A stretch of DNA of 7,211 bases, from positions 1 to 7,211 of the forward strand of contig JAJYZN010000142.1 of the NCBI GenBank assembly GCA_021799915.1. Reading direction: 5' to 3'. This document shows, one piece after another, positions 6,145 through 7,211 of the stretch (its first letter is position 1; every line of letters starts with the position of its first letter). The notes under the pieces were generated by a model. That model made no database searches, was not told the origin of the DNA, and saw only the letters and a list, made by a program, of their open reading frames with translations. This DNA comes from Actinomycetes bacterium. Lineage in GTDB: Bacteria > Actinomycetota > Acidimicrobiia > Acidimicrobiales > RAAP-2. The position numbers and the translations under genes are program-made.

Positions 6145-6151
6145 AAGGTGG
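6145..6151 (+). promoter_or_regulatory. RBS supporting a GTG start for the desaturase
   Basis: AAGGTGG, one mismatch from AAGGAGG, lies just upstream of GTG at 6155, with the AAGG core 6 bases from the start codon. The frame stays open well upstream, so this site is the main reason for placing the start at 6155. The next in-frame GTG (6179) and ATG (6299) lack such a site, and starting at 6299 would cut into the first hydrophobic segment. Confidence 0.55.
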
Positions 6152-6154
6152 TCG

Positions 6155-7211
6155 GTGCCCCAAGTCCTGGAGCCGCCCGTGGAGTTGCATGGCCACGAAA
6201 CGCCGAACGCACGCGACGGCGCACGCGACGGCGCACGCGACGGTGCCGGTGCCAAAGGTCCCCTCCACCAGACCACCCCGGCACGGATCTTCACCGCTAT
6301 GGTCGTCTTCGGACCGCTCCTCGGCGTGGTCGTCGCCATGGTGGCGTTGTTCGGCCACGGCGTGAGCATCACCGACCTCGTCCTGGCGCTCACCGGGTTC
6401 GTCGTGACCGGCCACGGTCTCAGCACCGGGTTCCACCGGCTGTTCAGCCACCGGTCGTTCGTCCCGGCTCGGTGGGCCAAGATCGCACTGGCCGTCGCCG
6501 GGTCCATGGCGTTCGAGGGGAGCCTCATCGGGTGGGTGGCGAACCATCGGCGGCACCACGCCTACACCGATCGGGAGGGCGATCCCCACTCGCCTTACGC
6601 GTACGGGACATCGGGCCGAGCGCTCGTGCGAGGGCTCGTCCACGCGCACGTCGGCTGGCTCTTCCAGGGGCAGCGCACGGAGGAGGCCCGTTGGGCGCCC
6701 GACCTCCTCGCCGATCCGGACTTGGTCCTCGTGAGCAACCTGTTCCCGCTGTGGTGCGTGCTCTCACTCGCCGTGCCGGCACTCATCGGCTGGGCGATGA
6801 CCGGGACGTTGGCCGGCGCGATTGGTGGGTTCGTGTGGGGAGGGCTCGTCCGGATCTTCTTTCTCCACCAGACCACGTTCGCCGTCAATTCGGCGTGCCA
6901 CATCTGGGGCGACCGCCCGTTCGTCACGCGCAGCTCTGACCGCTCCACCAACTTGGCGCCTCTGGCGATCCTGTCGATGGGCGACAACTGGCACAACCTC
7001 CACCACTCGCTCCCGGTGCTGGCCCGGCACGGCGTGGACCCCGGGCAGCTTGACTCGAGCGCCCGGCTCATCAGGATCCTGGAGTGGATGGGTGCGGCGA
7101 CCGAGGTGCGTTGGCCCAGCCCGGCGATGCTCGACGCCCGTCGCCGCCCCGACGCCCGTCGCCGCGCCGACACGCTCCGCGCCGACACGCGCCGCGCCGA
7201 CACGCGCAACC
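6155..7211 (+). CDS. Acyl-CoA/fatty acid desaturase, SCD-like (3' end outside window)
   Basis: This is a membrane di-iron desaturase that would insert a double bond (probably delta-9) into an acyl chain using electrons from a ferredoxin or reductase. 352 codons are visible and the frame is open at the right edge. After a hydrophilic lead with ARDG x3 (19-30), membrane segments lie at ~47-66 and ~72-89. The three histidine boxes are complete: HRLFSH (94-99), HRRHH (131-135) and HNLHH (280-284). The extra pair Asn245/His249 in HQTTFAVNSACHIWG gives all nine histidines known as metal ligands in stearoyl-CoA desaturase. Further membrane segments lie at ~191-212 and ~216-236. There is no cytochrome b5 domain in the visible part. 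The domain ends near residue 320, and what follows is an Arg-rich repeat tail (DARRRP, DARRRA, then ADTRR units). GTG 6155 is chosen for its RBS. It diverges from the MDMPI-family gene. Confidence 0.9.
   Translation, partial: MPQVLEPPVELHGHETPNARDGARDGARDGAGAKGPLHQTTPARIFTAMVVFGPLLGVVVAMVALFGHGVSITDLVLALTGFVVTGHGLSTGFHRLFSHRSFVPARWAKIALAVAGSMAFEGSLIGWVANHRRHHAYTDREGDPHSPYAYGTSGRALVRGLVHAHVGWLFQGQRTEEARWAPDLLADPDLVLVSNLFPLWCVLSLAVPALIGWAMTGTLAGAIGGFVWGGLVRIFFLHQTTFAVNSACHIWGDRPFVTRSSDRSTNLAPLAILSMGDNWHNLHHSLPVLARHGVDPGQLDSSARLIRILEWMGAATEVRWPSPAMLDARRRPDARRRADTLRADTRRADTRN
6209..6244. repeat. 12-bp tandem repeat encoding ARDG x3
   Basis: GCACGCGACGGC occurs three times (6209-6220, 6221-6232, 6233-6244), with a single last-base change in the third copy. 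It encodes Ala-Arg-Asp-Gly repeats in the N-terminal lead of the desaturase, before the first membrane segment. The near identity suggests a recent in-frame duplication. Confidence 0.85.
7133..7211. repeat. 18-bp then 15-bp tandem repeats in the desaturase C-terminal tail
   Basis: Two 18-bp units starting GACGCCCGTCGCCGC (7133-7150, 7151-7168) are followed by 15-bp units GACACGCKCCGCGCC (7169-7183, 7184-7198) and a partial one to the window edge. In frame they read DARRRP, DARRRA, DTLRA, DTRRA, DTRN. The array may continue beyond the window, so its true length is unknown. Confidence 0.85.

Noticed and set aside
4876..6939. A 687-codon plus-strand open frame covering the MDMPI gene and parts of the GT87 and desaturase genes
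   Set aside because: Its product is Arg/Pro/Gly-rich with no recognisable domain. It lies antisense to a well-supported MDMPI gene and out of frame with the desaturase. Long spurious frames are expected at this GC content.

Overview
The window is GC-rich (G/C at most third positions) and looks like a chromosomal piece of a high-GC actinobacterium. Three things support this: a protein of the mycothiol-dependent maleylpyruvate isomerase family, a GT87 (DUF2029) polyprenol-dependent glycosyltransferase, and an apparently leaderless start with a TANNNT -10 box six bases from the ATG. The class cannot be fixed from the sequence; Acidimicrobiia or a related lineage would fit, but that is an inference.

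Layout. (1) 1-722: a small ribbon-helix-helix antitoxin gene (VapB type, + strand) is followed at once by the C-terminal remnant of its PIN-domain toxin (VapC). The N-terminal half of the toxin is gone, so this is a decayed toxin-antitoxin locus with an orphan antitoxin. After it come about 175 bp without a gene, holding three copies of an 18-bp repeat. (2) 723-5075: two large polytopic membrane proteins are transcribed divergently from a region of about 48 bp. The minus-strand gene is YfhO-like (about 955 aa). The plus-strand gene is a GT87-type mannosyl/arabinosyltransferase-like protein (478 aa). Both are GT-C-like and probably build or decorate an envelope glycan from lipid-linked sugars. 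Their shared promoter region carries a dyad midway between the two candidate -10 boxes. (3) 5092-7211: an MDMPI-family gene (minus strand) converges with the GT87 gene and diverges from an acyl-CoA/fatty acid desaturase gene (+ strand). The desaturase has all nine histidines of the SCD-type di-iron site and runs off the right edge.

A recurring oddity is short tandem repeats whose period is a multiple of three, found in three of the four large genes and in the gene-free stretch. They sit in low-complexity tails or linkers: ERDS x3 in the GT87 tail, ARDG x3 at the desaturase N-terminus, DARRR/ADTRR at its C-terminus, and an Ala/Gly run in the YfhO-like protein. They suggest local slippage or duplication that is tolerated outside the folded domains. 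I see no CRISPR array, rRNA, tRNA, insertion sequence or defence island here. The most unusual object is the eroded vapBC locus.
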